Assembly (NCBI RefSeq): GCF_004402705.1
Contig: NZ_SOFM01000006.1
Coordinates: 7,584 to 71,583 of the forward strand
Reading direction: 5' to 3'
DNA: 64,000 nt
From: Cryobacterium mannosilyticum
GTDB taxonomy: Bacteria > Actinomycetota > Actinomycetes > Actinomycetales > Microbacteriaceae
Part shown: positions 51,954 to 59,947 of the stretch, one piece after another
How positions within the stretch are numbered: the first letter of the stretch is position 1
How the letters are laid out: each line of letters begins with the position of its first letter
Notes under the pieces: generated by a model
Seen by the model: only the letters and a program-made list of their open reading frames with translations
The model's database searches: none
Told to the model about the DNA's origin: nothing
Translations under genes and position numbers: made by a program

Positions 51954-52961
51954 ATGGACATCGACCTCAGCGTGTTGCGGCAAATGGAGCGCGAGAAAGA
52001 GATTCCCTTCGAGGAGCTCGTGCAGATTATTGAGCAAGCAATTCTCACGGCCTATCAGAAGCACACCCACCAGGGTGAAGCTTCCAAGGCCGTCGAGGAA
52101 GTGCCGGAAGCGCGTGTCGTACTCGACCGCAAGTCCGGACACGTCGACATTTTTGTGCCCGAACACGACGAAGAGGGCAACGTCATCGGCGAAGCCGTCG
52201 ACAACCCCACCGACTTCGGCCGGATTGCGGCCTACGCCGCCAAGCAGGTCATCAACCAGCGTCTGCGGGACCTGGCCGACGACGCAGTGCTCGGCGAGTT
52301 CAAGGGTCGTGAGGGCGAGATCGTCGCCGGGATCATCCAGCAGGGACCCAACCCGCGCATGATCCACGTCGACCTGGGCACGATCGAAGCGATCCTGCCG
52401 CCCGAGGAGCAGGTGCCCGGCGAGAGCTACGTACACGGCTCCCGCATCCGCGTCTACGTGACGGCGGTCGGCAAGGGACTCAAGGGCCCGCAGATCACGG
52501 TCTCGCGCACGCATCCGTCGCTGGTGCGTCGCCTGTTCGCGCTCGAGGTTCCCGAGATCGCCAGCGGAGTCGTCGAGATCGTGTCGCTCGCCCGTGAGGC
52601 CGGCCACCGCACCAAGATGGCGGTCCGCGCCACCGAGCCCGGCGTCAACGCCAAGGGTGCCTGCATCGGCGAACTCGGCCAGCGCGTGCGCGCCGTCACC
52701 GCCGAGCTCAACAACGAGAAGATCGACATCGTCGACTACTCGCCCGACCTGGCCACCTTCGTCGCGAGCGCGCTGTCTCCCGCCAAGGTCACCAGTGCCT
52801 ACGTCATCGACGAGTCCATCAAGGCCGTCCGCGCCCTCGTTCCCGACTACCAGCTTTCGCTGGCGATCGGCAAGGAAGGCCAGAATGCCCGCCTCGCGGC
52901 CAAGCTCACGGGTGCGAAAATCGACATCCAGCCGGACAGCATTCTGGAGGACACCGAATAG
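51954..52961 (+). CDS. nusA: Transcription termination/antitermination factor NusA
   Basis: 335 residues, the short actinobacterial form. N-terminal RNA polymerase-binding domain (MDIDLSVLRQMEREKEIPFE), S1 domain (about 110-180: GEIVAGIIQQGPNPRMIHVD) and two KH domains (VSRTHPSLVRRLF; LAIGKEGQNARLAAKLTG). ATG at 51954 with GAGGAGG upstream; an in-frame earlier start is unsupported. rimP, commonly just upstream of nusA, is absent here. TACCGT at 51891-51896 is a plausible -10. Confidence 0.95.
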   Translation: MDIDLSVLRQMEREKEIPFEELVQIIEQAILTAYQKHTHQGEASKAVEEVPEARVVLDRKSGHVDIFVPEHDEEGNVIGEAVDNPTDFGRIAAYAAKQVINQRLRDLADDAVLGEFKGREGEIVAGIIQQGPNPRMIHVDLGTIEAILPPEEQVPGESYVHGSRIRVYVTAVGKGLKGPQITVSRTHPSLVRRLFALEVPEIASGVVEIVSLAREAGHRTKMAVRATEPGVNAKGACIGELGQRVRAVTAELNNEKIDIVDYSPDLATFVASALSPAKVTSAYVIDESIKAVRALVPDYQLSLAIGKEGQNARLAAKLTGAKIDIQPDSILEDTE

Positions 52962-52969
52962 GGGGTACG

Positions 52970-53227
52970 ATGGAACCCGTTAGAACGTGCATTGGATGCC
53001 GTTCGCGCGCCCCTCGATCCTCACTTCTGAGGGTTGTAGCCCGGGAATCGGAACTCGTGGTGGATGAAACCGCCACTCTGCCGGGGCGAGGTGCGTGGTT
53101 GCATCCCACCGCCGCGTGCTTCCAGGACGCACTGCGGCGACACGCTTTCGGGCGTGCCCTTCGCGTGACCAGGTCTTTGGGCGCGAAACAACTAGAGAAC
53201 AGGCTGAACTGGCTAATGGATAACTAA
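52970..53227 (+). CDS. ylxR: YlxR (DUF448) family RNA-binding protein
   Basis: 85 residues. RTCIGCRSRAPRSSLLRVV and GRGAWLHPTAACFQDAL are the family hallmarks. Small nusA-infB operon protein thought to bind RNA or nucleoid. Begins 8 bp after nusA with a GGGGG ribosome site; followed 76 bp later by infB. Confidence 0.94.
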   Translation: MEPVRTCIGCRSRAPRSSLLRVVARESELVVDETATLPGRGAWLHPTAACFQDALRRHAFGRALRVTRSLGAKQLENRLNWLMDN

Positions 53228-53303
53228 TGAGCGGCTCGAAATGAGACCCGTCCGTTACTAACGGTCTGCCCCTTTCCGGGTGCAGGCCCGGAACAGGAGA
53301 ATT

Positions 53304-56168
53304 GTGGCTGCGAAACCACGCGTACACGAGATCGCAACTGAGCTCGGTGTCGACAGCAAGGTAGCCCTTGCGAAACTGAAAGAGATGGGCGAGTTCGTCA
53401 AAGGACCGTCCAGTAGCGTTGAACCCCCCGTCGCGCGCCGTTTGCGCGCCGCGCTTCAGGCCGACGGTGTGACCGGCACCGCGGCATCCACCACTTCAGC
53501 GGCTCCCGCCGGCACTGCGCCGGTCGCCGCTTCACCCGCGAAGCCGGGCGGCGCACGTCCGTCGCCGGCCAAGCTCGCCGTCAAGCCGGGCGCGCGCCCG
53601 GTCGCGGAGGTCGCCGTCGAGGTTCCCGCCGCTGACGCACCGCCGATGCCGTCCGCTCCGCTGACGGTCGCCGAGCGCCAGGCCCAGGCCGCAGAGAAGG
53701 CCGCCGCCGCCGAGAAGGCTGCAGCGGCCGACAAGGCAGCAGCAGCCGCTGCTGAGGCTGCGCCCGTGACGGATGCCCAGGCACCCGGCACGGACGGCGC
53801 GACCCCGGTCGCAGCCAAGCCCGGCGTCTCCGTTCCGAAGCCGCCGTCCGCGCGCCCCGGCAACAACCCCTTCGCCAGCAACCAGGGCATGGGCAAGACC
53901 CCGAGCCCGCGCCCCGGCAACAACCCGTTCGCCAGCGCACAGGGCATGGGCCAGCGCCCGGCCTCGACCACGTCCCCGAGCAACATCCCGCGCCCGGCGG
54001 CGCCGCGCCCCGGTGCGCCCCGTCCGGGTGGACCCGGCCAGGCGGCGCGTCCGACCGGCTTCGGCCAGCGTCCGGGCGCCTTCCAGCGTCCCGGCGGAGC
54101 ACCGGGCGGCGCCGGCGGCGCACGTCCCGGCTTCCAGCGCCCCGGTGGCGCGCCGGCCGGTGCCCCCGGTTTCGGCCCGCCCCGTCCGGCAGGTGGTGGC
54201 GGTGCAGGTGGCCGTGGCCGCGGCCCCGGCGGCGGAACCGCTGGTGCGTTCGGTCGCGGTGGCGGCAAGAACAAGGCTCGCAAGTCCAAGCGGACGAAGA
54301 GGGCAGAGTTCGAGCTGCGCGAGGCCCCGTCGCTGGGTGGCGTGAGCGTTCCCCGTGGCGACGGCGGAACCGTGGTGCGTCTGCGCCGCGGCGCGTCGAT
54401 CACGGACTTCGCCGACAAGATCGACGCGAGCCCCGGAAACCTGGTGACCGTGCTGTTCCACCTCGGTGAAATGGCGACGGCGACGGAGTCCCTCGACGAG
54501 GCGACCTTCGACGTGCTCGGCAGCGAGCTCGGCTACAAGATTCAGATGGTCTCGCCCGATGACGAGGACCGTGAGCTTCTGCTTGCCTTTGACATCGACA
54601 TCGACCAGGAGCTCGAAGACGAGACCGACGAAGAACTCTTCGCTCGGCCTCCCGTCGTCACGGTCATGGGTCACGTCGACCACGGTAAGACCGCGCTCCT
54701 CGACGCCATCCGCAACGCGAAGGTGGCCGCGGGCGAAGCCGGCGGAATCACCCAGCACATCGGTGCGTACCAGGTCGTCACCGAGCACGAGGGCATCGAA
54801 CGCGCCATCACCTTCATCGACACACCTGGCCACGAGGCGTTCACCGCCATGCGTGCCCGTGGTGCGCAGGTCACCGACATCGCGATCCTCGTGGTCGCGG
54901 CGGACGACGGCATCATGCCGCAGACGATTGAGGCGCTCAACCACGCCCAGGCCGCCAACGTGCCGATCGTGGTCGCAGTGAACAAGATCGACAAGCCAGG
55001 CGCCAACCCGCAGAAGGTGCGCCAGCAGCTCACCGAATTCGGACTCGTCGCCGAGGAATACGGCGGAGACGTCATGTTCGTCGACGTGTCGGCCAAGCAG
55101 GGCATCGGCATCCAGGAAATCCTGAACGCCGTTCTGCTCACCGCAGACGCCGGCCTCGACCTGCGCGCCAACCCCGACAAGGACGCTCGCGGCGTGGCCA
55201 TCGAGGCTCGCCTCGACAAGGGCCGCGGTGCCGTGGCAACCGTGCTCATCCAGTCGGGAACCCTGCACGTCGGAGACTCCATCGTGGCGGGAACGGCCTA
55301 CGGCCGGGTTCGTGCGATGGCCGACGAGAACGGCGTCCCCGTGCTCGCCGCGACCCCGTCCAGGGCCGTCCAGGTTCAGGGCCTCTCCAGCGTTCCGCGC
55401 GCCGGTGACACCTTCCTCGTGATCGAGGAGGACCGCACCGCCCGTCAGATCGCCGAGAAGCGCGAAGCCGCCGAGCGCAACGCCCTGCTGGCCAAGGCCC
55501 GCAAGCGGATCAGCCTCGAGGACTTCACCCGTGCACTCGAAGAGGGCAAGGTCGAGTCGCTCAACCTCATCATCAAGGGTGACGTGTCCGGTGCTGTTGA
55601 AGCCCTGGAAGAGTCGCTCCTCAAGATCGAGGTCGACGATTCGGTTCAGCTGCGCATCATCCACCGCGGTGTCGGTGCGGTCACGGAGAGCGACGTCAAC
55701 CTCGCCACCGTCGACAACGCCATCATCATCGGCTTCAACGTTCGCCCCGACACGAAGGCACGCGAACGCGCCGCCCGTGAAGGTGTGGACGTGCGCTTCT
55801 ACTCCGTCATCTACAACGCACTCGAGGACATCGAGAACTCCCTCAAGGGAATGCTCAAGCCCGAGTTCGAAGAGGTGCAGAGTGGTGTCGCCGAGATCCG
55901 CGAGGTGTTCAGCTCCTCCAAGTTCGGGAACGTCGCCGGTGTCATCGTTCGCTCGGGTGTCATCACGAGGAACGCCAAGGCGCGGGTCATCCGCAACGGC
56001 ATCGTCGTGGGAGACAACCTGGGCATCGAGTCGCTGCGCCGGTTCAAGGACGACGTCACCGAGGTCCGCACGGACTTCGAGTGTGGTATCGGCCTGGGCA
56101 AGTTCAACGACATCCAGATCGGTGACGAGATCGAGACGATCGAAATGAAGGAAAAGCCGCGGGTCTAG
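53304..56168 (+). CDS. infB: Translation initiation factor IF-2
   Basis: 954 residues. A GTPase that places initiator tRNA on the 30S subunit. The IF2_N domain VHEIATELGVDSKVALAKL is at the start. An Ala/Lys then Gly/Pro/Arg-rich low-complexity region covers about 60-335. G domain from about 455: GHVDHGKT, DTPGHEAF, NKIDKPG. Domains II-IV follow. The GTG at 53304 has an AGGAGA site. The low-complexity region holds two near-copies of the RPGNNPFAS motif and repeated RPGG units. Confidence 0.96.
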   Translation: MAAKPRVHEIATELGVDSKVALAKLKEMGEFVKGPSSSVEPPVARRLRAALQADGVTGTAASTTSAAPAGTAPVAASPAKPGGARPSPAKLAVKPGARPVAEVAVEVPAADAPPMPSAPLTVAERQAQAAEKAAAAEKAAAADKAAAAAAEAAPVTDAQAPGTDGATPVAAKPGVSVPKPPSARPGNNPFASNQGMGKTPSPRPGNNPFASAQGMGQRPASTTSPSNIPRPAAPRPGAPRPGGPGQAARPTGFGQRPGAFQRPGGAPGGAGGARPGFQRPGGAPAGAPGFGPPRPAGGGGAGGRGRGPGGGTAGAFGRGGGKNKARKSKRTKRAEFELREAPSLGGVSVPRGDGGTVVRLRRGASITDFADKIDASPGNLVTVLFHLGEMATATESLDEATFDVLGSELGYKIQMVSPDDEDRELLLAFDIDIDQELEDETDEELFARPPVVTVMGHVDHGKTALLDAIRNAKVAAGEAGGITQHIGAYQVVTEHEGIERAITFIDTPGHEAFTAMRARGAQVTDIAILVVAADDGIMPQTIEALNHAQAANVPIVVAVNKIDKPGANPQKVRQQLTEFGLVAEEYGGDVMFVDVSAKQGIGIQEILNAVLLTADAGLDLRANPDKDARGVAIEARLDKGRGAVATVLIQSGTLHVGDSIVAGTAYGRVRAMADENGVPVLAATPSRAVQVQGLSSVPRAGDTFLVIEEDRTARQIAEKREAAERNALLAKARKRISLEDFTRALEEGKVESLNLIIKGDVSGAVEALEESLLKIEVDDSVQLRIIHRGVGAVTESDVNLATVDNAIIIGFNVRPDTKARERAAREGVDVRFYSVIYNALEDIENSLKGMLKPEFEEVQSGVAEIREVFSSSKFGNVAGVIVRSGVITRNAKARVIRNGIVVGDNLGIESLRRFKDDVTEVRTDFECGIGLGKFNDIQIGDEIETIEMKEKPRV

Positions 56169-56189
56169 TCCTTCGCTGGTGGGTCTCCG

Positions 56190-56258
56190 CTCGATCCCCC
56201 CTAAAAAGGGAAGAGAGCGGGGACCCCTACCCCGATTCCCTTTTTTGGGGGGATCGAG
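56190..56258 (+). terminator. Very long hairpin between infB and rbfA
   Basis: Arms 56190-56212 and 56236-56258 are 23 nt with one mismatch. The 23-nt loop holds a further CGGGG/CCCCG stem. The right arm carries a six-T run followed by six G. Probably a terminator or processing/attenuation element. It is unusually long compared with others in the window. Confidence 0.65.
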
Positions 56259-56351
56259 CTGCGACAGCGTACCGCAGATACCGAACCGTCAGTCCGATGG
56301 TTGGGGAGAGCTAAGAGCGGCAGAAGTTTTTCGACAATAGGAGTAGTTACC

Positions 56352-56855
56352 ATGGCAGATCCGGCACGCGCCAGGAAGATGGCCGACCGCATCAAGGTCA
56401 TCGTGGCCAAACGGCTCGAACGCGGACTGCGTGACCCGCGGCTCGGTTTCGTGACGATCACGGATGTGAAGGTGACCGGGGACCTGCAGCACGCCTCGGT
56501 GTTCTACACCGTCTACGGCAACGCCGAGGAGCGCGCCGACAGCGCCGCAGCCCTCAAGGCGGCGACCGGGATGCTGCGCAGCGAGGTCGGCAAGAACATC
56601 ACGGCCAGGCTCACCCCCTCCCTCGAATTCATCGCCGACGCCATCCCCGAGAACGCCGCGTTGATCGACGACCTGCTCCGGGAGGCGCGCGAGCGCGACA
56701 CCGAGGTCGGCGAACTCGCCCGCACGGCCAAGTACGCCGGCGACGAGGACCCGTACGTCAAGCCCCGCGAATACGACGAGGATGACGACGCCGAAGACGA
56801 GGACGACGACGAGGCTCCGGCCGCCCACGCGCACACCGAGGACCCGGCGAACTAG
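56352..56855 (+). CDS. rbfA: Ribosome-binding factor A
   Basis: 167 residues. KH-type domain that binds the 16S rRNA during 30S maturation (RMADRIKVIVAK region through LTPSLEFIADAIPENAALID). An acidic C-terminal tail (DDDAEDEDDDE) exceeds the compact E. coli protein. The ATG at 56352 with GGAG upstream is chosen over an earlier in-frame start inside the hairpin region. Converges on the DHFR gene. Confidence 0.94.
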   Translation: MADPARARKMADRIKVIVAKRLERGLRDPRLGFVTITDVKVTGDLQHASVFYTVYGNAEERADSAAALKAATGMLRSEVGKNITARLTPSLEFIADAIPENAALIDDLLREARERDTEVGELARTAKYAGDEDPYVKPREYDEDDDAEDEDDDEAPAAHAHTEDPAN

Positions 56856-56878
56856 CGGCGAACCGGCGGCGAACCGGC

Positions 56879-57373
56879 CTACTCGGCCAGGTAGCGCACG
56901 AACCGGTACTCGATGCCGGTTCGCGAGGTGTGCCAGCCCTGCCCAGGGTCGACGGCGGCCCGCCGCCAGCCCGCCGGGAGGGCCGGCGCATCCGTGTCGC
57001 CGGTGTAGTCGGCGTTGATCTCGGTGACCTCGAGTACGTCTGCTGCGCCGATCGTGAGCGCGAAGATCTCCCGGCCGCCGATCACCCACGCGTCGGCACC
57101 GGTCACGAGCGCCAGGGCGTCATCCACGGAGTGCGCCACCAGTGCGCCTTCCGCCGCCCATCCCGGCTGGCGGGTGATCACGATGTTGGCGCGGCCGGGC
57201 AAGGGGCGGAACCGGGGCGGAAGCGAATCCCAGGTGCGCCGGCCCATCAGCACGGCGCCTCCGTTGGTCAGCGCCTTGAAATGGGCGAGATCCTCGGGGA
57301 GGTGCCACGGCATCGCGCCGTCGAACCCGATGACTCCGTTGCTGCTCTCGGCCCAGATCAGCCCGAGGGTCAT
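56879..57373 (-). CDS. folA: Dihydrofolate reductase
   Basis: 164 residues. Reduces dihydrofolate to tetrahydrofolate with NADPH. MTLGLIWAESSNGVIGFDGA, MPWHLPEDLAHFKALT (substrate-site Glu), GRRTWDSLP and WVIGGREIF match the family. Its ATG overlaps the thyA stop (ATGA), a translationally coupled thyA-folA pair that regenerates the folate that thyA consumes. Confidence 0.95.
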   Translation of the reverse strand: MTLGLIWAESSNGVIGFDGAMPWHLPEDLAHFKALTNGGAVLMGRRTWDSLPPRFRPLPGRANIVITRQPGWAAEGALVAHSVDDALALVTGADAWVIGGREIFALTIGAADVLEVTEINADYTGDTDAPALPAGWRRAAVDPGQGWHTSRTGIEYRFVRYLAE

Positions 57374-58179
57374 ACCGCGACCTGGCCCTTGATCGCCGGG
57401 TGATGCTGGTAGTTCTCCAGGACCAAGTCCTCGAAGGTGTAATCGAACAGGCTGTCCCGCGGGGTCTGGATGCGCAGGGTCGGCGCGGGGAAGGCACTGC
57501 GGGTCAGCTGCTCGGTGACCTGGGCGACGTGGTTGTCGTAGATGTGGCAGTCGCCGCCGGTCCAGACGAACTCTCCAAGCTCCAGCCCGGCCTGGGCCGC
57601 GACGAGCTGGGTGAGCAGCGCGTAGCTGGCGATGTTGAATGGCACGCCGAGGAACAGGTCGGCGCTGCGCTGGTACAACTGGCAGGAGAGCTTGCCGTCG
57701 GCGACGTAGAACTGGAACAGGGCGTGGCAGGGTGCCAGGGCCATTCTCGGGATGTCCGCGACGTTCCAGGCCGAGACGATCATCCGGCGGGAGTCGGGGT
57801 CGGTGCGGAGCGTGTCGATGACCTGGGCGAGCTGGTCGATGCTCTCCCCGGATGCCGTCGGCCAGGATCGCCACTGCACGCCGTAGACCGGTCCGAGGTC
57901 GCCGTTCGCGTCGGCCCACTCGTTCCAGATGGTCACGCCGTGGTCGCGGAGCCAGTTCACGTTGCCGTCGCCGCGAAGGAACCAGAGCAGCTCGTAGGCG
58001 ATCGACGGGAAGTGAACCCGCTTCGTCGTGACCAGAGGGAAACCGGCGGCCAGGTCGAAGCGCAGCTGGCGGCCGAAGACGCTCCTGGTGCCCGTGCCGG
58101 TGCGGTCGGCCTTGGCCGTCCCGTTGGCGAGCGTGTCGCGGAGGAGGTCTTCATACGGAGTCGGGATCGAAGCAGTCAT
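57370..58179 (-). CDS. thyA: Thymidylate synthase
   Basis: 269 residues. Methylates dUMP to dTMP with methylene-tetrahydrofolate. Catalytic Cys in LAPCHALFQFYV, phosphate-binding RTGTGTRSVFG, and folate/dUMP residues in ELGEFVWTGGDCHIYDNH. The start at 58179 is supported by TACGAT 7 nt upstream; the open frame continues far upstream without a signal. Confidence 0.96.
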   Translation of the reverse strand: MTASIPTPYEDLLRDTLANGTAKADRTGTGTRSVFGRQLRFDLAAGFPLVTTKRVHFPSIAYELLWFLRGDGNVNWLRDHGVTIWNEWADANGDLGPVYGVQWRSWPTASGESIDQLAQVIDTLRTDPDSRRMIVSAWNVADIPRMALAPCHALFQFYVADGKLSCQLYQRSADLFLGVPFNIASYALLTQLVAAQAGLELGEFVWTGGDCHIYDNHVAQVTEQLTRSAFPAPTLRIQTPRDSLFDYTFEDLVLENYQHHPAIKGQVAV

Positions 58180-58186
58180 CGCTACG

Positions 58187-58192
58187 ATCGTA
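58187..58192 (-). promoter_or_regulatory. Putative -10 TACGAT of thyA-folA (leaderless)
   Basis: Minus strand: TACGAT, seven bases, ATG at 58179. Confidence 0.45.
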
Positions 58193-58258
58193 CGGTCTTC
58201 CCGGCGAATTCGCCGCACGCCGGCGCGGTCGATGCGCGCGCGGATTCCGGCCGGGCCG

Positions 58259-59152
58259 TCACTGGTGCGGCAGGGTGTAGCCGTCGTCGCCGTGCCGCAC
58301 CGCGAGTCCGTCGGAGAGCAGGCCGGCCAGTGCGCGCCGGCGCTGGGGCGCATCCGGCCACAGTCCATCGATCTCGGCGTCGGTCACGGGTCGGTGGGTG
58401 GCCCGGAGCTCGGCCATCACCAGGCCGCGCACCTGGCGGTCGCTGCCCGCGAACTTCTTCTGCACGGCCTTGCGCGGCCCGTCGTAGGCGGGGGATCCGG
58501 CGCCCACCCACGCGCAGTCCTCCCGGATCGGGCAGGCGTCGCACCGGGGATTCCTGGCCGTGCAGACCACGGCGCCGAGTTCCATGATCGCGGCGTTGAA
58601 CGCGGCGGCCTCGGCGCGGTCCGCCGGCAGCAGCGCGCTCATCGCGTCGAGGTCGCGGGTGCGGGAGGGCGGTGCGGGCTCGGCCTGGCCGGCGACCGCA
58701 CGGGCGATCACCCGGCGGGTGTTGGTGTCGACGACCGGATGCCGGTGGCCGTAGGCGAAGGCGGCAACGGCACGCGCGGTGTAGTCGCCGACCCCGGTGA
58801 GTGCCAGCAGGGCGTCGACGTCCTCGGGTACGACGCCGTCGTGGCGCCGGGTGATCTCCACCGCCGCGGCGTGCAGCCAGAGGGCGCGCCGCGGGTAGCC
58901 GAGGCTCGCCCAGGCGCGCACGGCCTCGCCGGGCGGCACGGCGGCGAGATCGGCCGGTGTCGGCCAGCGTTCGAGCCAGTCCTCCAGCCGGGGGATGACC
59001 CGGCTGACCGGGGTTTGCTGCAGCATGAACTCGCTGACCAGGGTGCCCCAGGCCGTGAAGCCGTCGCGTCGCCATGGGAGGTCCCGGCCGTTGGCCCTGA
59101 ACCAGGCCGTGATCGCGGGGACGATGCGTCTCGCCTGGGCTGTGACCTTCAC
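58259..59152 (-). CDS. mutY: A/G-specific adenine DNA glycosylase MutY
   Basis: 297 residues. Removes adenine mispaired with 8-oxoguanine. Glu in VSEFMLQQTPVSRV, helix-hairpin-helix LTGVGDYTARAV, catalytic Asp in VVDTNTRRVI, and four 4Fe-4S cysteines spaced 6-2-5 in VCTARNPRCDACPIREDC. Shorter C-terminal discriminator domain than E. coli MutY. The GTG start at 59152 is supported by TAGGTT (59160-59165) 7 nt upstream, which overlaps the opposite-strand -10 of the next gene. Confidence 0.94.
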   Translation of the reverse strand: MKVTAQARRIVPAITAWFRANGRDLPWRRDGFTAWGTLVSEFMLQQTPVSRVIPRLEDWLERWPTPADLAAVPPGEAVRAWASLGYPRRALWLHAAAVEITRRHDGVVPEDVDALLALTGVGDYTARAVAAFAYGHRHPVVDTNTRRVIARAVAGQAEPAPPSRTRDLDAMSALLPADRAEAAAFNAAIMELGAVVCTARNPRCDACPIREDCAWVGAGSPAYDGPRKAVQKKFAGSDRQVRGLVMAELRATHRPVTDAEIDGLWPDAPQRRRALAGLLSDGLAVRHGDDGYTLPHQ

Positions 59153-59159
59153 GCTTTCT

Positions 59160-59169
59160 AACCTAGGGT
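59160..59169. promoter_or_regulatory. Overlapping divergent -10 elements (mutY and uridine-kinase-like gene)
   Basis: TAGGTT on the minus strand (59160-59165) lies 7 nt before the mutY GTG. TAGGGT on the plus strand (59164-59169) lies 6 nt before the ATG at 59176. They share the CTA bases, so the two promoters may exclude one another. Confidence 0.45.
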
Positions 59170-59175
59170 CGATCC

Positions 59176-59856
59176 ATGAAGCTTGTCTCCACACCCCGCA
59201 CCGAATTCCTCCGCGACCTTGCCTCAGAGATCCTCGGCCTCTACGGGCGGGGACGCACCGTCGTGGCCGTGGACGGCACGGACGACGCGGCCCGCACGGC
59301 GTTCGCCGATGACCTGGCCGCCGTGCTGATCGAGCGCGAGCACCCGGCATTCCGTGCGTCGCTGGCCAACTTCCGGCGCTCACGGGTCGAGCAGGAACGC
59401 TTCGGCCCCGAGTCCCCGGAACGGCTCTTCCGGCACCTCTACGACTTCTCGCTGCTGCGCCGGGTGCTCCTCGACCCGTTCCGGATGGGCGGAAGCACCG
59501 GGTTCGTGACCCGGGCGTTCGACCCGGACCGGGACACCTGGATCGAACCGACCTGGCTGACCGGGCCGCCGGACGCCACCCTGGTCATCGACGGCGACTA
59601 CCTGAACCGGTCGGAGCTGCGCGACCTCTGGCAGTACAGCGTGCTCGTCGAAACGGCGGACGAGGCCGTCGACACCCTCAGCGTCGTCCCGGTCGATGAC
59701 GCCGGCAAGGTGCACGGTTCGGAAGATCGCGCCGCCGAGCAGGCCCAGGCCGACCGGCTCTACCGCACCGAGGTGCGACCGCGCAGCCGGGCCGCCGCCG
59801 TCGTCGACCTCACCGACCCGGCCCGGCCGCAGCGCAGGTTCTTCGACAGCTGCTGA
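59176..59856 (+). CDS. Uridine-kinase-like protein with a degenerate P-loop
   Basis: 226 residues. The layout is that of actinobacterial uridine kinase-like P-loop proteins: VVAVDGTDDAARTAFADDLA, then ASLANFRRSRVEQ and VIDGDYLNRSELRDLW. The Walker A should read GxxxxGK(S/T), but here Gly39 and Lys40 are replaced by Ala and Arg (Thr41 is kept). ATP binding is therefore doubtful and kinase activity should not be assumed. Substrate unknown. Independent leaderless promoter, divergent from mutY. Confidence 0.8.
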   Translation: MKLVSTPRTEFLRDLASEILGLYGRGRTVVAVDGTDDAARTAFADDLAAVLIEREHPAFRASLANFRRSRVEQERFGPESPERLFRHLYDFSLLRRVLLDPFRMGGSTGFVTRAFDPDRDTWIEPTWLTGPPDATLVIDGDYLNRSELRDLWQYSVLVETADEAVDTLSVVPVDDAGKVHGSEDRAAEQAQADRLYRTEVRPRSRAAAVVDLTDPARPQRRFFDSC

Positions 59857-59878
59857 TGCGGACGCACCGGGCTCGGCG

Positions 59879-59947
59879 CGGGTCAGCGCGAGACGCGGGT
59901 CAGTGCGTAGACGCCGGTCAGCGCGAGACGCCGGTCAGCGCAACGAG
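59879..59947 (+). repeat. Tandem 17/18-bp repeats at the 3' end of the ketopantoate reductase-like gene
   Basis: Four units start at 59879, 59896, 59914 and 59931, consensus CGGTCAGCGCGAGACGC. The last overlaps the final codons and stop of the minus-strand gene. Each unit repeats the TCAGCGC that encodes its stop, which suggests local slippage duplication. Confidence 0.75.

Noticed and set aside
53846..54280. Repeats in the Gly/Pro/Arg-rich part of infB as a mobile or regulatory element
   Set aside because: This is the usual low-complexity linker of actinobacterial IF-2.
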